Source of the DNA: a virus
Strand: one strand, 5' to 3'
DNA length: 39,057 bases
IMG/VR virus record: IMGVR_UViG_3300007735_000707
Span: 1-39,057 of that record
The notes below the pieces were generated by a model. It was not told the DNA's origin and did not search any database. It was given only the letters and a program-made list of their open reading frames with translations. Below, in pieces: positions 13,501 through 22,093 of this stretch (positions are counted from its first letter, which is position 1; each line of letters starts with the position of its first letter). A program made the position numbers and the translations under genes.

Positions 13501-15719
13501 TATATTTTGATGAGTTGGCTTATGTAGTCAATACATTTATGCGTGGGGATATGCTAGTCGACCAGATTCTTGCTGGTAAGTCAAGAGCACTTATTCTTGA
13601 TTGGGCTTCTACTAATCGGGGAGCATCTTATGCTCGTTCTATGGGTCGCCCAATTGACCAGTTAACGGATATGGTTGATGAGGCATTCTCATATGTTAAT
13701 CGTTATCTGCCGAGTGCTGAGGCAAAGGCATTAGCATCTGCTGGTCCTGTAAAAAAGACAGACTTAGAGCAAATCTTGGCTGACAAGTTAGACCAAATGG
13801 TTGGTATTCAGCCACTTGACGTACCTTATGGTAGACCAACCAACTTAGTTAAAGGCATAAATGAAGCAGTTGACTCTGCAATGGCTAAAGCCTGGAGAGC
13901 AATGGTATTTCCAGAAAACGCTATTCGTGAAGTATGGGGAACTGTTGATTTTAATAAGCGTATGACTGAAAAAGTAAATATGCTTATTGCTCAAGGACAG
14001 CAACCAACCCTTTCAACCGTACTGGCAATGCGACAATCAGTTGCTGCTGAAATGGTTGAGAATGTTAGCAAGGTTTTTTATACAATCCCACGCCAACAAC
14101 GAGGATTATACCTTGCAAGAGTGCTAACCACGTTCCCTAATGCTGCTGCCTCTGGTATCTATCGCTATGGTGGGTTTGCTGTTAAGCAACCTGGACGTAT
14201 TGGTGGATTCCTTAACAGTTACTATGGTCTTTACAATTCATTTGGTGTAGATAAGTATGGCAATCCAGTTGAAAATCCAATGGATGCTGAGTATCTTCTT
14301 ATTCCTGGTACAAAAGAAATGGGATTAAATGATGGTAAGGGTGTAATCATTAGTGCTCGCGCTACTAATTACATTGCTAATCTACCTGGACCTTCATATT
14401 TAGTTCCTTTGGGTCTTGGTCGCGTCTTATCTTGGAAGGTAAGCACAGAAGATGAGATTAAAAAGACTGTTGATAAAACAGTTGGAAAAATTCCTGGATA
14501 CTCATACGATGAATTGTTCCCATACGGAATTGAAACAGATTTAAAGACTCAATTAGGTCGTACATTTACACCTGCTTGGGCACGTAATCTATCTACTGCT
14601 TTGAACAAGAGTACAACAGATGAGATGTGGGTTCAGTCTTTACTATCTGAGGCAAACCGTCAGCAAATTCTTTATGAGATGAAAATAGGACCTAAGCCCA
14701 CAGAAGAAAGTATCCGTAAGGGCACAGAGAGCATCTATCTACGTAAGTTCCGTACACAAATGTTCTCTTTCCTTGGTACGCCTCAATATGTTGAGTCTCG
14801 TCCCGACGCATTATTCTCTGACTATTACTATATGTTATACGAGAAGTATAAGACTAAGACAGACCCTAAGACTGGCAAGCCACTTACTGAAATGCAGGCA
14901 TCTTCTCTTGCAGAGGATGAGTTTCAGAAGCAAATGCGTCTTGCAGGTGGTGCAGACTTCCCAATGGACCGCATCTTTACTGGCGGTGCACGCGATAAGA
15001 TTGCATATTTCCCAGCAAGTCAGAAGGCTTACAGCCGAATTTATGAAGATTTCTCTGGACTTGCTAAAAAACTAGAGCGTCTTGACCCATCACTTGTTGG
15101 GTTGATGACTGCTGACTTGCCAAAAGATTATAGTGTTCAAATTAGCAAGTTCCTTAATGACCCTAATGCAACTCTTCCTGGTGGAACTGTTCTTAACTCA
15201 CAACTTAAGACACCACAAATGGTTGAGGATGAACTTACTAAGTCACGTCTTTGGAAGTCCTATACAGAGTTTAAAGACTCACTAAACAAGGCAGCAAAAG
15301 AACAGTTAAAGGTAGCAAGTTACCTTAGCGTTCCAGAGTTTAAGGACCAACTCAGAGCATATGCTGAGACTCTTGGTGCTACAAGCCCTGAATGGTTTAT
15401 TGAGTATGCAGGTGGCGGAGCCGCTAAGGATAGCGCATACCTACAATCTGTTGGTCTTAAGACACTTGTAAATGATGACAAGTTTATGAAGAAGTTTGGC
15501 AACACACAGTTCTGGACTCACGCTAAAGCATTCATCGAATACAGAGATTCATTTGGCAAGGCTCGACTTTCTGCCCCATCAGGATACAAGGGTCAAATTG
15601 AAGAGCAATGGCAACTATATCTTGAGGAAAGTCTTCCTCTATGGGACCCAACTCTACAAAGAATCATTACACGCTATTACAGCAATGATAGTTTAAATAT
15701 AAAGGAGCCTAAGAAGTGA
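10524..15719 (+). CDS. Giant internal virion protein (probable), 1731 aa
   Basis: The largest gene, about 13% of the genome. No catalytic motif was found by reading. The sequence is helical and mixed-charge with Ala-rich amphipathic stretches, a probable coiled coil around 735-870 (SKTLLPSAKKEIQREVDALS onward), and hydrophobic patches such as NIAINVVGSGGAAAIRAGAL. In podovirus-like genomes such very long proteins next to head genes are usually ejection proteins that build a channel across the cell envelope (T7 gp16-like role, by analogy). GTG start after AGGGGAGG. Followed by two more large proteins of similar style (15716, 16810), suggesting a three-part internal core. Confidence 0.65.
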   Translation: MSSFWDSFVQNVLGMNRKDQKRLVEGVSTQLSGAKKAVTGLPGFVLGQTVVKPISQNLQSAALKAGYTPEEAAAVGLAIEKTKVGEYTSKESKRFIEGSLQTIDPVLIAAEKAEKYVFSPIARTISTANLLSDPTSALYNSDKYGKGFQFSDVIDAYNRSEKVSLGVSMLKSGLNPLGSFESLVLKNGGIDVNDVDLWNDEDIKKNFEENTLGRWITGTNDFLIKNIAINVVGSGGAAAIRAGALKAGLNTRFRVGDVNAMPEAENLINQHIAFRKSGGTEGNLTVFGQDVEDLATSENIIDIKRIISKHSNNPRLPGLLRDTKDPEFVRDLILADKAYAPAVERLAAAGMRDDLWVLGDGNLVIQGNYAATGRIPSMTPEQSTRVLGAFDDAIRKNPKHQEIYDAFLKDIEDPLTGGMTIEPTFFGKNYKPVEPVIGGPTVAAARSRLGKIKTSVIERDFSKVGGYTQTVLGSKLLNGPSTVLIRTFGTMMPKGFITNSGVRPLNGIDELIATFDDVPLFRRGDRVIENHEGRMMTVSQYRTETIDRLVSAKTDGERAAMIKNLNTEIIRTISFTRGERDTNLIDTFVDNLMQDVYTVHGNLAARGTALDPTGVRIVVSPKTQAQLANSMPTLPFGEFDRMLARAMAGKGNVLVSGTRKVAGGTRAGAKAIFEAGNKAFSISALYRFSYIPKNSVFEPLLSGVMAEGTDFAGAMLRSSKQIIKNNANVIMRNIDKSKTLLPSAKKEIQREVDALSQQYNEAVNIRDIVYAKYEQLFADVPGVSPATKREWADSVRDDLRAAEKMVDFVEVKLNKYTVEYGKSIDVPSLYNLRRRLQTLKDLPAAERASERYASEIRNAELLIAKASQTINTMAPEVNVLDAQIASAYKRINDSLKELGPAIKKRGEIFSVADGRYIKKPVLPEWEKIVTSNGQVIEMPSMRNKDYLGDGYFSEIANNNTRTIEVLGNKATVAKFNTIFKNGPQSITNVADPLYFDELAYVVNTFMRGDMLVDQILAGKSRALILDWASTNRGASYARSMGRPIDQLTDMVDEAFSYVNRYLPSAEAKALASAGPVKKTDLEQILADKLDQMVGIQPLDVPYGRPTNLVKGINEAVDSAMAKAWRAMVFPENAIREVWGTVDFNKRMTEKVNMLIAQGQQPTLSTVLAMRQSVAAEMVENVSKVFYTIPRQQRGLYLARVLTTFPNAAASGIYRYGGFAVKQPGRIGGFLNSYYGLYNSFGVDKYGNPVENPMDAEYLLIPGTKEMGLNDGKGVIISARATNYIANLPGPSYLVPLGLGRVLSWKVSTEDEIKKTVDKTVGKIPGYSYDELFPYGIETDLKTQLGRTFTPAWARNLSTALNKSTTDEMWVQSLLSEANRQQILYEMKIGPKPTEESIRKGTESIYLRKFRTQMFSFLGTPQYVESRPDALFSDYYYMLYEKYKTKTDPKTGKPLTEMQASSLAEDEFQKQMRLAGGADFPMDRIFTGGARDKIAYFPASQKAYSRIYEDFSGLAKKLERLDPSLVGLMTADLPKDYSVQISKFLNDPNATLPGGTVLNSQLKTPQMVEDELTKSRLWKSYTEFKDSLNKAAKEQLKVASYLSVPEFKDQLRAYAETLGATSPEWFIEYAGGGAAKDSAYLQSVGLKTLVNDDKFMKKFGNTQFWTHAKAFIEYRDSFGKARLSAPSGYKGQIEEQWQLYLEESLPLWDPTLQRIITRYYSNDSLNIKEPKK

Positions 15720-16810
15720 CACCACTACCACCACCTCCGACGATTGTCATTCCTAAAAAGGAGGAAAAGGGTCCTAAGATTACTTACATCTGGATGCCAG
15801 ATGCAAAGGGTAACTTAGTCAAGGCTGACGCTTCTGTAATCAAGAAGTCATTTGCTAAACTCCCATCTAGTTCACAGGTTGCTTTAACACAATATTTGCT
15901 TACTGTTGCTAACAAGCAACCAACAGATACTGCTCGTCAAGCCCTATGGAATGACATCGTAGATGGTGCTATTGCTGCCTTTAAAGAAGGCAAGAAGCAA
16001 AGTCCTTGGGACGTCTTAGATGTTTTAACCAAGAACTCTCCTGCTGTTAATGGCGAAAGCGTAACCTACACAGAGTACGACCCAATTACTGCCCAGGCGC
16101 TGCTTGGTAAAATTGCAGAAACAATTGGCTTTGATATTAATCAACTTAGTGATGCTGATAAAGCAGAGTTCTTTAATAAGTTAAACACTGAGGCTAAGGC
16201 TTCTGGCAAGACAACTACTCGTAAGGCTGCCACTGGTGGTACAGAGACTGTTGTTACTCCATCACTGTTTAATGCTAAGGACTTTACAGAGTCTTTCTTG
16301 TGGGCAAAGGTCAACTTTGCGGACACAACTAAGTTACCATCTAGCGCAATCACACAGATTTCTTCTCTCAAAAGCATACTTAAGGCTAATGGAATATCTG
16401 ATTTAAGTCAGAAAGAAATCAACGCCCTTGGTGTTGCACTTGCTTCAGGCAAGCAAACTATTGATGCTCTTAAGAAAGACCTAGGAGCCAAGGCTGCACT
16501 ACGTTACCCACTGTTTGCAAAGAGACTACAAGACACTCCTGGCTTAACTGTTATGGATGTTGTCGAGCCATACATTACACAGATGGCTAAGTACTGGGAA
16601 ATTGACCCTAACACTGTTGACCTAGATAATCCAGACCTGGACAAGTTTATCCGTCCAGATGGAACAGCAGGAAATGTACCAATGGGTTCAATCTCTGACT
16701 GGGTTACATATTTAAAGAATCACCCTAACTCAGAAAAAGCAAGTTGGGCAAAAGAAGGTGCACGCGACTCCGCAGTAGGCGTTGCTAGAGCGATGGGATT
16801 CGGAGTATAA
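15716..16810 (+). CDS. Virion/internal protein (probable), 364 aa
   Basis: GTG start overlapping the giant gene's stop. The N-terminus is a Pro-rich linker (MTPLPPPPTIVIPKKEEKG), then helical domains (AKLPSSSQVALTQYLLTVAN). The C-terminus is MGSISDWVTYLKNHP and ends ARAMGFGV. No enzymatic motif seen. Position between two large virion-type genes suggests it is an internal or ejection protein. TAATG coupling to the next gene. Confidence 0.65.
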   Translation: MTPLPPPPTIVIPKKEEKGPKITYIWMPDAKGNLVKADASVIKKSFAKLPSSSQVALTQYLLTVANKQPTDTARQALWNDIVDGAIAAFKEGKKQSPWDVLDVLTKNSPAVNGESVTYTEYDPITAQALLGKIAETIGFDINQLSDADKAEFFNKLNTEAKASGKTTTRKAATGGTETVVTPSLFNAKDFTESFLWAKVNFADTTKLPSSAITQISSLKSILKANGISDLSQKEINALGVALASGKQTIDALKKDLGAKAALRYPLFAKRLQDTPGLTVMDVVEPYITQMAKYWEIDPNTVDLDNPDLDKFIRPDGTAGNVPMGSISDWVTYLKNHPNSEKASWAKEGARDSAVGVARAMGFGV

Positions 16811-18786
16811 TGGCAGACACAACAACCGCATTACGCAAGTTACAGTCTGGTCAAACTTTAACAGATGAAGAAAAAAAATTACTTGGGATGACTGTAACTC
16901 CTACCAAGGCATCAGCATTAACTCAGGCAGAAATCGATGCTAAGACAGCAGAACAAGTTGCTGCTGGTATTAAGAGTACTTCTAAAGAAGCAAGACTAGA
17001 AGGCGAAACATATGCTCAAGCAAATGCTCGTTTAACTCAGGGCTACAAAGACCAACCTAAGCCAGAGTTAACACAAGAGGGTGTTACTGGTGGTGCAACT
17101 CTTGAGTATGTTCGTACTGGTTCAGGCGGTGTTGGTGAGTACAAGGAAGTATATCCAATTGGTACGCCAATTCCAGATACACGTACTACAGTAAGTGGCA
17201 ATGTTTATGATGCCCAGGGAAACCTTATTGCTGGCTCAGGCTTAAAGCCTGGACAAGTTGGAGCAGGCGATAACACTGTTCGATATGGAACATCTGAAGC
17301 AGATAGGTCACCAATTGCAACTATCCGTGAAGGCGGTTCTTCTGCTGGCAAGGATGCAACTGGTAAAGACGTTTACTACAAAATAGAGGGCGATACAGTT
17401 GGCTTCTACTATGCTGACGGTTCAAAAGTACCAACAGATAATCTTATTGGAGTTAAGCAAGCAGTTGATTTTGCTAATGCTGGGAGAAGTGTTCAGGGTC
17501 TCGAAAAAGGAAAGACTCCAGCAGAGATTAAGTATGCAGATTTAATTAAAGCAGAAATGGATAAGGGAGCACAACCTGGCGGTAACGCTTATGTCCGTGG
17601 TGATGTTGTTGTTGTCAACGATTCTAATGGCGTTAGTCTTTATGACCTAAATGGAAACCTTCTTTCTGGTAAAGGTTCTACTAACCAAATCGGCATTGGA
17701 AGTACTGATGGAAGAAAAATTAATATTGCCTCTGTAGGAATATTTGGTTCACCAGAATATAATTTAAATAAAGCATTTAATGTCACAAATGCTGCTACTG
17801 GAATAGGAACAGGAACTGGCGCAGGAACTGGTCTTGGCACTGGTGGTGGGACTATTGTAGATACTGGTGGAAGCACTGGCGGTACAGCATTTGACATCTT
17901 TAAAAATACTTTATCATTATTCTTTGGTCCAGCAGAAATGACCAAGCCTTGGGTTAGCCAACTATATAAAACTGTATCTGGTTTTACTAAGAGTGGCTCT
18001 ACTCCAGAAGAAGCATTTAATATGGCTGTTCTTGAGTCAGAGAAGAACCCAGCAATGGCTGACTTTGCAAAGCGATTTAAAGGAATTTATTCACTTCAGA
18101 AAATGAAGCAAGAGGGTAAGGCAGTTACTGTGCCTACTGTTGCTGAATACTTTGCAACTGAATCAAAGATGGGCGACATTCTTAAGGCGTCTAACTTGGG
18201 TGACTTGGCTAATGAAGAGTTCCTGGGAGATGTTCTTAGTAAAGGTGTATCTGCTACAGAGTTTGGTAACAGAATCACAGCAATCTTTGACCGTATCGAT
18301 ACAGCACCAGATGTTGTTAAGAAGACAGTAGGAAGATATTTTCCAACTCTTGACCGTACTCAACTTGCTAAGGCTTTGGCTTTGGGTGATAAAGGTGCTA
18401 AGCAACTTGAACAAGAACTTGCTGGTTATGAAGTGCTTGCAGGTGCAGGTGCACAAGGACTTGAAGCAAGCACAGCACTTCCTGGTGGAATTACTCTTGA
18501 GCAAGCACAACAGATTGCTAAGGGTGGTGGCACATACGCCAGCACACTAGGACAATTCGGACAGATTGCTGGAGCACGAGAGACAGAGCAGAAACTTGCT
18601 GAGATTTCTGGAGTGAAATCAATAGGAGTTACTGGCTTGACAAGTGCTGTTATTAATAAGTCTGCTACAGAACTTAAGAAACTAGAAGATTTAACTAAGC
18701 AAGAAGAAGCACGTTTTGCTGCTAAGGCTGGAACTATTGGTTCTAAGAGCCTAGCATCACAATCAAGAGCAAACCGCGTAATCTAA
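16810..18786 (+). CDS. Virion/internal protein with Gly-rich hinge, 658 aa
   Basis: Helical N-terminal third, a beta-rich middle with many Gly/Asp turns, a flexible Gly/Thr hinge at about 325-360 (GIGTGTGAGTGLGTGGG), then a helical C-terminal half (AFDIFKNTLSLFFGPAEMTK onward). It ends with a basic Ser/Ala tail SKSLASQSRANRVI. Third of the three large proteins before the scaffold. A role in the internal core or genome ejection is likely by position; no family recognised. Confidence 0.65.
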   Translation: MADTTTALRKLQSGQTLTDEEKKLLGMTVTPTKASALTQAEIDAKTAEQVAAGIKSTSKEARLEGETYAQANARLTQGYKDQPKPELTQEGVTGGATLEYVRTGSGGVGEYKEVYPIGTPIPDTRTTVSGNVYDAQGNLIAGSGLKPGQVGAGDNTVRYGTSEADRSPIATIREGGSSAGKDATGKDVYYKIEGDTVGFYYADGSKVPTDNLIGVKQAVDFANAGRSVQGLEKGKTPAEIKYADLIKAEMDKGAQPGGNAYVRGDVVVVNDSNGVSLYDLNGNLLSGKGSTNQIGIGSTDGRKINIASVGIFGSPEYNLNKAFNVTNAATGIGTGTGAGTGLGTGGGTIVDTGGSTGGTAFDIFKNTLSLFFGPAEMTKPWVSQLYKTVSGFTKSGSTPEEAFNMAVLESEKNPAMADFAKRFKGIYSLQKMKQEGKAVTVPTVAEYFATESKMGDILKASNLGDLANEEFLGDVLSKGVSATEFGNRITAIFDRIDTAPDVVKKTVGRYFPTLDRTQLAKALALGDKGAKQLEQELAGYEVLAGAGAQGLEASTALPGGITLEQAQQIAKGGGTYASTLGQFGQIAGARETEQKLAEISGVKSIGVTGLTSAVINKSATELKKLEDLTKQEEARFAAKAGTIGSKSLASQSRANRVI

Positions 18787-18910
18787 AAATAGAATCCTAA
18801 CGGACCCACCAGCCCCGTTGGCGTATAAGACTGGTAGTGAGAGCCAGACCATTTCCCCGAATGGAACCTGAGGCTTGCGAACTAACTACGAATAGAAGGG
18901 TGGCGTTGCT
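18787..18910 (+). other. 124-nt structured leader before scaffold/capsid
   Basis: No gene fits. It contains AACGG/CCGTT and CCATT-TCCCCG-AATGG stem-loops, and an outer CCACC that can pair with GGTGG near the scaffold start, so a multi-branched leader RNA is possible. A TATAAG near 18822 could be a -10 but lacks a good -35. It may set the high expression of scaffold and capsid. Confidence 0.35.
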
Positions 18911-19387
18911 ATGAGCAACAACTACTGGGACGACGAAGACGATGACCTAGACACAATCGATGAAGCACCTATGGATGGAAGCGACTTACTTAAAAAGTTG
19001 CGAAAAGCCAAGCGTGCTGACGAGAAGCGTATTAAGGAACTCACTGAGCAACTTGAGGGATTTTCCAAGTCGCAGCGTGAGGCAACTGTCAAGTCAGTAC
19101 TAGAAAAGAAGGGCGTCAATCTTAAAGCAGCCCGTTTAGTAATGAAGGACTTGGATGACATTAACGAAGAATCAGTTTCTAACTGGCTCGATGATAATGC
19201 AGACTTGTTCGGACTAACGGTTAACGAAGATAGTTCTGCTGTAAGTCAAGAAGACCGTGCTGCATTACGCAACCAGGACTTGGTTACACAGAACGCAATG
19301 ACCCCTGACCGAGCAAACGATATTGAATACAGAATGCAACAGGCAACGTCTGAAGAAGACATTCTGGCAATTCTACGCTCACAATAA
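18911..19387 (+). CDS. Scaffolding protein (probable), 158 aa
   Basis: Sits directly before the capsid gene. It is small, acidic at the start (YWDDEDDDLDTIDEAPMDG), then has a charged coiled coil (LLKKLRKAKRADEKRIKEL to about 60) and a helical C-terminus. This composition is typical of capsid scaffolds that template the procapsid and are lost at maturation. It may be a substrate of the HslV-like protease (inference). AAGGGTGG precedes the ATG. Confidence 0.75.
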   Translation: MSNNYWDDEDDDLDTIDEAPMDGSDLLKKLRKAKRADEKRIKELTEQLEGFSKSQREATVKSVLEKKGVNLKAARLVMKDLDDINEESVSNWLDDNADLFGLTVNEDSSAVSQEDRAALRNQDLVTQNAMTPDRANDIEYRMQQATSEEDILAILRSQ

Positions 19388-19423
19388 TCATATCCGTTCA
19401 TAGTCACTTGGAGGTGACCGCAT

Positions 19424-20623
19424 ATGCCTAACGCATATACATCCACAGGCTCTACCACTCTTGGTGGTACAGTCGGCGGTGCAGGTCTTGTACAGAAGGC
19501 GTATGACCGTCTTCTTGAGTTCGCTCTCCGCGCCGAACCACTAATTCGTTCAGTCGCAGACAAGACACCAGCACAGCAATCAATTCCAGGCTCAACTGTA
19601 GTTCTACAGAAGTACGTTGACCTAACAGCAGCAACAAGCACATTGACAGAGACAGTTGACCCAGATTCAGTTGCTCTATCAACACCTAACACAGTTACAA
19701 TTACTCTTAACGAGTACGGTAACTCTGTATTGGTAACACGTGCTTTGGAACTCTTCTCTCTAGCAGACGTAGACCCAGCAGTTGCTAACATCATCGCATT
19801 CAACCTTGCAGATTCAATCGACCAGGTTGCAATGACAACACTTAACGGCGGAAGCAACGTAATCTACGGTGGCTCAACTGCTACATCAACAGCAACTATC
19901 ACTGCTGCTGCAACACTAGACTCAGCAGACATCCGTAAGGCTGTTGCTAAGATGCGCTCAAACAAGGCTGCATACCGCAAGGGTTCACTATACTGGACAG
20001 GTATTCACCCAGAAGTTTCACACGACCTTCGTGCAGAGACAGGCGCAGCAGGATGGCGCGACCCACACAATTACTCATCACCAGATAACATCTGGGCTGG
20101 AGAAATTGGACAGTACGAAGGCGCATTCTTCGTAGAGTCACCACGTTTGTACTCTGCTAAGACAGGTGCAGACCAGTCAACACTAGCAACAACAGCAGTA
20201 ACATCAGCAGGAGTTTCAGCCGCATTCACATTCGGCGTTGCTTCATCTTCTGTTATCGCTACACGCGCTGAAGTTGGCGACAAGATTTCAGGTACAGGCG
20301 TCGGTTCAGGCGCAAAGATTACTGCAATTGCAACATCAGGTTCAACAACAACATTTACTGTTGACGTTGCTAACTCTGCTGCAGTTACAGTATCTACAGT
20401 TCTAACTGTTACACCTGTAACTCGCGTTTACTCAACAATCGTTGCTGGAAAGCAAGCAATGGCTCAGGCTGTTGCTGAAGAACCACACGTTGTTATCGGA
20501 CCAGTCGTTGACAAGTTGATGCGTTTCCGCCCAATGGGTTGGTACGGCGTACTCGGCTTTGCACGCTACCGTGAAGAAGCACTGTATCGCATTGAAACAG
20601 GCTCATCAATCGCTGCTCTCTAG
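19424..20623 (+). CDS. Major capsid protein, N4-gp56-like, 399 aa
   Basis: HK97-fold shell protein. The segment NEYGNSVLVTRALELFSLAD (96-115) followed by PAVANIIAFNLADSIDQVAM is the N4 gp56-family signature, and the end VVDKLMRFRPMGWYGVLGFA fits its C-terminal part. Residues about 244-335 are a Ser/Thr/Ala/Val-rich beta insertion (TTAVTSAGVSAAFTFGVASS onward), probably a surface domain on the capsid. The ribosome site GGAGGTGA, an almost perfect anti-16S match six bases before ATG, fits very high expression. Confidence 0.9.
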   Translation: MPNAYTSTGSTTLGGTVGGAGLVQKAYDRLLEFALRAEPLIRSVADKTPAQQSIPGSTVVLQKYVDLTAATSTLTETVDPDSVALSTPNTVTITLNEYGNSVLVTRALELFSLADVDPAVANIIAFNLADSIDQVAMTTLNGGSNVIYGGSTATSTATITAAATLDSADIRKAVAKMRSNKAAYRKGSLYWTGIHPEVSHDLRAETGAAGWRDPHNYSSPDNIWAGEIGQYEGAFFVESPRLYSAKTGADQSTLATTAVTSAGVSAAFTFGVASSSVIATRAEVGDKISGTGVGSGAKITAIATSGSTTTFTVDVANSAAVTVSTVLTVTPVTRVYSTIVAGKQAMAQAVAEEPHVVIGPVVDKLMRFRPMGWYGVLGFARYREEALYRIETGSSIAAL

Positions 20624-20638
20624 TAGTTAATTGACTGC

Positions 20639-20660
20639 AGGGCTAGGGCAATCTAGCCTT
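20639..20660 (+). terminator. Hairpin downstream of capsid gene
   Basis: AGGGCTAG and CTAGCCTT pair around GGCAAT (8 bp, one G-U). No U-run follows, so it is more likely an attenuator or a 3' stabilising hairpin than a full terminator. Confidence 0.4.
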
Positions 20661-20685
20661 GTGGTGAGTTCACTAAGGAGGACTA

Positions 20686-20955
20686 ATGGCTACTTGGCTA
20701 TTCAAAACACCAACAGTACAAGAAGGTCCTATTGGTGGAGCACGTCTATTTTACTTCTATAAATTAGATGTAGGCGTGTCAATCGTAAAACAAAATGGAG
20801 TTTACTCCCAACAGCGCTACATCCTTGACTCAGACCTGCCAACCTTTGAGATGGTGTATCGCGGTGGAAGAAACTACAACGTTGATGACGCAACAAAGGC
20901 AGCATTAATTGCTGGTGGAGTTGGAGTTACAGAGGCAAACTTTACAGAGGTATAG
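20686..20955 (+). CDS. Head-region structural protein (probable), 89 aa
   Basis: MATWLFKTPTVQEGPIGGAR, then FYFYKLDVGVSIVKQNGVYS; beta-rich and compact. Strong AAGGAGG ribosome site. Immediately after the capsid gene, where head decoration or stopper proteins are often placed. No family recognised. Confidence 0.7.
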   Translation: MATWLFKTPTVQEGPIGGARLFYFYKLDVGVSIVKQNGVYSQQRYILDSDLPTFEMVYRGGRNYNVDDATKAALIAGGVGVTEANFTEV

Positions 20956-20961
20956 GGACAA

Positions 20962-21390
20962 ATGGAACACATTCATATCAGCAAGGTTCTTGAGTTTGGA
21001 TTCACAGAGACACACGACTTCAAGGCAATACTGTGGGGATGTTCCCTCTGTGATGCAACACAAGATAAACCATTTGAACACGAAGATATAGAGATTGACC
21101 ACACCAACTGCGATGAAGATTGCTTTGGATGCAAGGTCAAAACCCTGCAGATGAATGCAGGAGATGCAACAAGAGATGTGTCTGACAAGAAGTGGACTGG
21201 AGAACTCAGTGCCTACCGCGATGCGAGGGCACAAGGAATCCAACCAGCAGGAACAACACACAGACACATTGAACAGGCATACGCTGCTAGTGAGGCTCTC
21301 AATAAACCTTACGACGCTAACACGATGCCCAAGGCGCAAGACATCAATAAAAAATCGGTAGAGGTACTCAAAGAAGTGGGAGCAATATAA
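20962..21390 (+). CDS. Cys/His-rich actinophage protein, 142 aa
   Basis: The N-terminal zinc-binding part has CSLCDA, then HEDIEIDHTNC and CFGCK (about 27-57), a multi-Cys/His ribbon. The C-terminal segment SAYRDARAQGIQPAGTTHR resembles a segment I associate with many actinophage proteins after the capsid gene. Function unknown; a small structural or assembly role is possible. Start follows TATAGGGACAA. Confidence 0.75.
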   Translation: MEHIHISKVLEFGFTETHDFKAILWGCSLCDATQDKPFEHEDIEIDHTNCDEDCFGCKVKTLQMNAGDATRDVSDKKWTGELSAYRDARAQGIQPAGTTHRHIEQAYAASEALNKPYDANTMPKAQDINKKSVEVLKEVGAI

Positions 21391-21554
21391 TGTCAGTTAA
21401 AGGCGAGAAGTACAAGTCAAAGTCAATGATGAAGCGTCACGAAAAGATGGAAGGCGCTAAGGAAATGATGATGGAATACGGCAAGAAGAAGATGGTCAAG
21501 AAGGTTGCAAAGAAGGCTGTTGCTAAGAAGACTGCAAAGAAGATGGTAAAGTAA
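21390..21554 (+). CDS. Lys/Met-rich histone-like mini-protein, 54 aa
   Basis: Begins MSVKGEKYKSKSMMKRHEKM and ends in repeated KK-A/V-KK blocks (VAKKAVAKKTAKKMVK). Nearly half the residues are Lys or Met, like histone H1-type tails and bacterial Lys-rich nucleoid proteins. First of five consecutive basic small proteins in the structural operon, suggesting DNA condensation in the capsid or host-DNA binding (inference). TAATG coupling. Confidence 0.75.
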   Translation: MSVKGEKYKSKSMMKRHEKMEGAKEMMMEYGKKKMVKKVAKKAVAKKTAKKMVK

Positions 21555-21911
21555 ATGGCAGCAAATACTCCATCTTGGGCAAAGGGATTACCTAACTACA
21601 CTTTGTACGACAAGTACGATGTTGCTCGTTCATATTTAGTAGACACAGCAGAGACTCCAGCACAGAAGAAGAAACTAAAGGATGACCTTCAGAAACTTCG
21701 CAAGGAATATCTAACTCTTAAAGCAGCGCAGACTGCAACTGGACCTGCTGCAATTAAGGCAATTCAGCAGCGTACATCTGATGCAGGTGTTGCAGCAGCA
21801 GAAGCACAAGCACGTGCTGCTATCGCTAAGAAGTATCCAGGACTTACCATCCCTGAGGTCAAGAAAGCATCAGACCTATCACGTTCAAGAAACAAGAACT
21901 TTACAAAATGA
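21555..21911 (+). CDS. Helical basic protein, 118 aa
   Basis: MAANTPSWAKGLPNYTLYDK, then a long Lys/Leu/Ala coiled coil (AQKKKLKDDLQKLRKEYLTL) and an Ala-rich helix ending KKASDLSRSRNKNFTK. The start directly abuts the upstream stop. Member of the basic-protein cluster. No family recognised. Confidence 0.7.
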   Translation: MAANTPSWAKGLPNYTLYDKYDVARSYLVDTAETPAQKKKLKDDLQKLRKEYLTLKAAQTATGPAAIKAIQQRTSDAGVAAAEAQARAAIAKKYPGLTIPEVKKASDLSRSRNKNFTK

Positions 21912-22093
21912 AGAACAAAGTACAAAAGGTTATGGGTGAGTTTAAGCGCGGAACCCTACACGCAGGGGCTAATCCTAAGGGACCAAAGAAGGCACCTATT
22001 GTTAAATCTCGTAAGCAGGCTATTGCTATTGCTCTCTCTGAGGCAGGCAAGTCAAAAGCGAAAAAGACTGTTAAGAAAGCGAATAAAAAGTAA
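21908..22093 (+). CDS. Lys-rich small protein, 61 aa
   Basis: The core VMGEFKRGTLHAGANPKGPK followed by VKSRKQAIAIALSEAGKSK matches a small phage/bacterial family of unknown function that I recognise by the MGEFKxGxLxxG and SRKQAIAIALSEA motifs. The tail is poly-Lys/Ala. Overlaps its neighbours by 4 and 1 nt. Confidence 0.8.
   Translation: MKNKVQKVMGEFKRGTLHAGANPKGPKKAPIVKSRKQAIAIALSEAGKSKAKKTVKKANKK

Noticed and set aside
19246-19857. 203-residue leftward frame opposite scaffold and capsid
   Set aside because: Covers two well-supported genes on the other strand; no ribosome site or recognisable motif.
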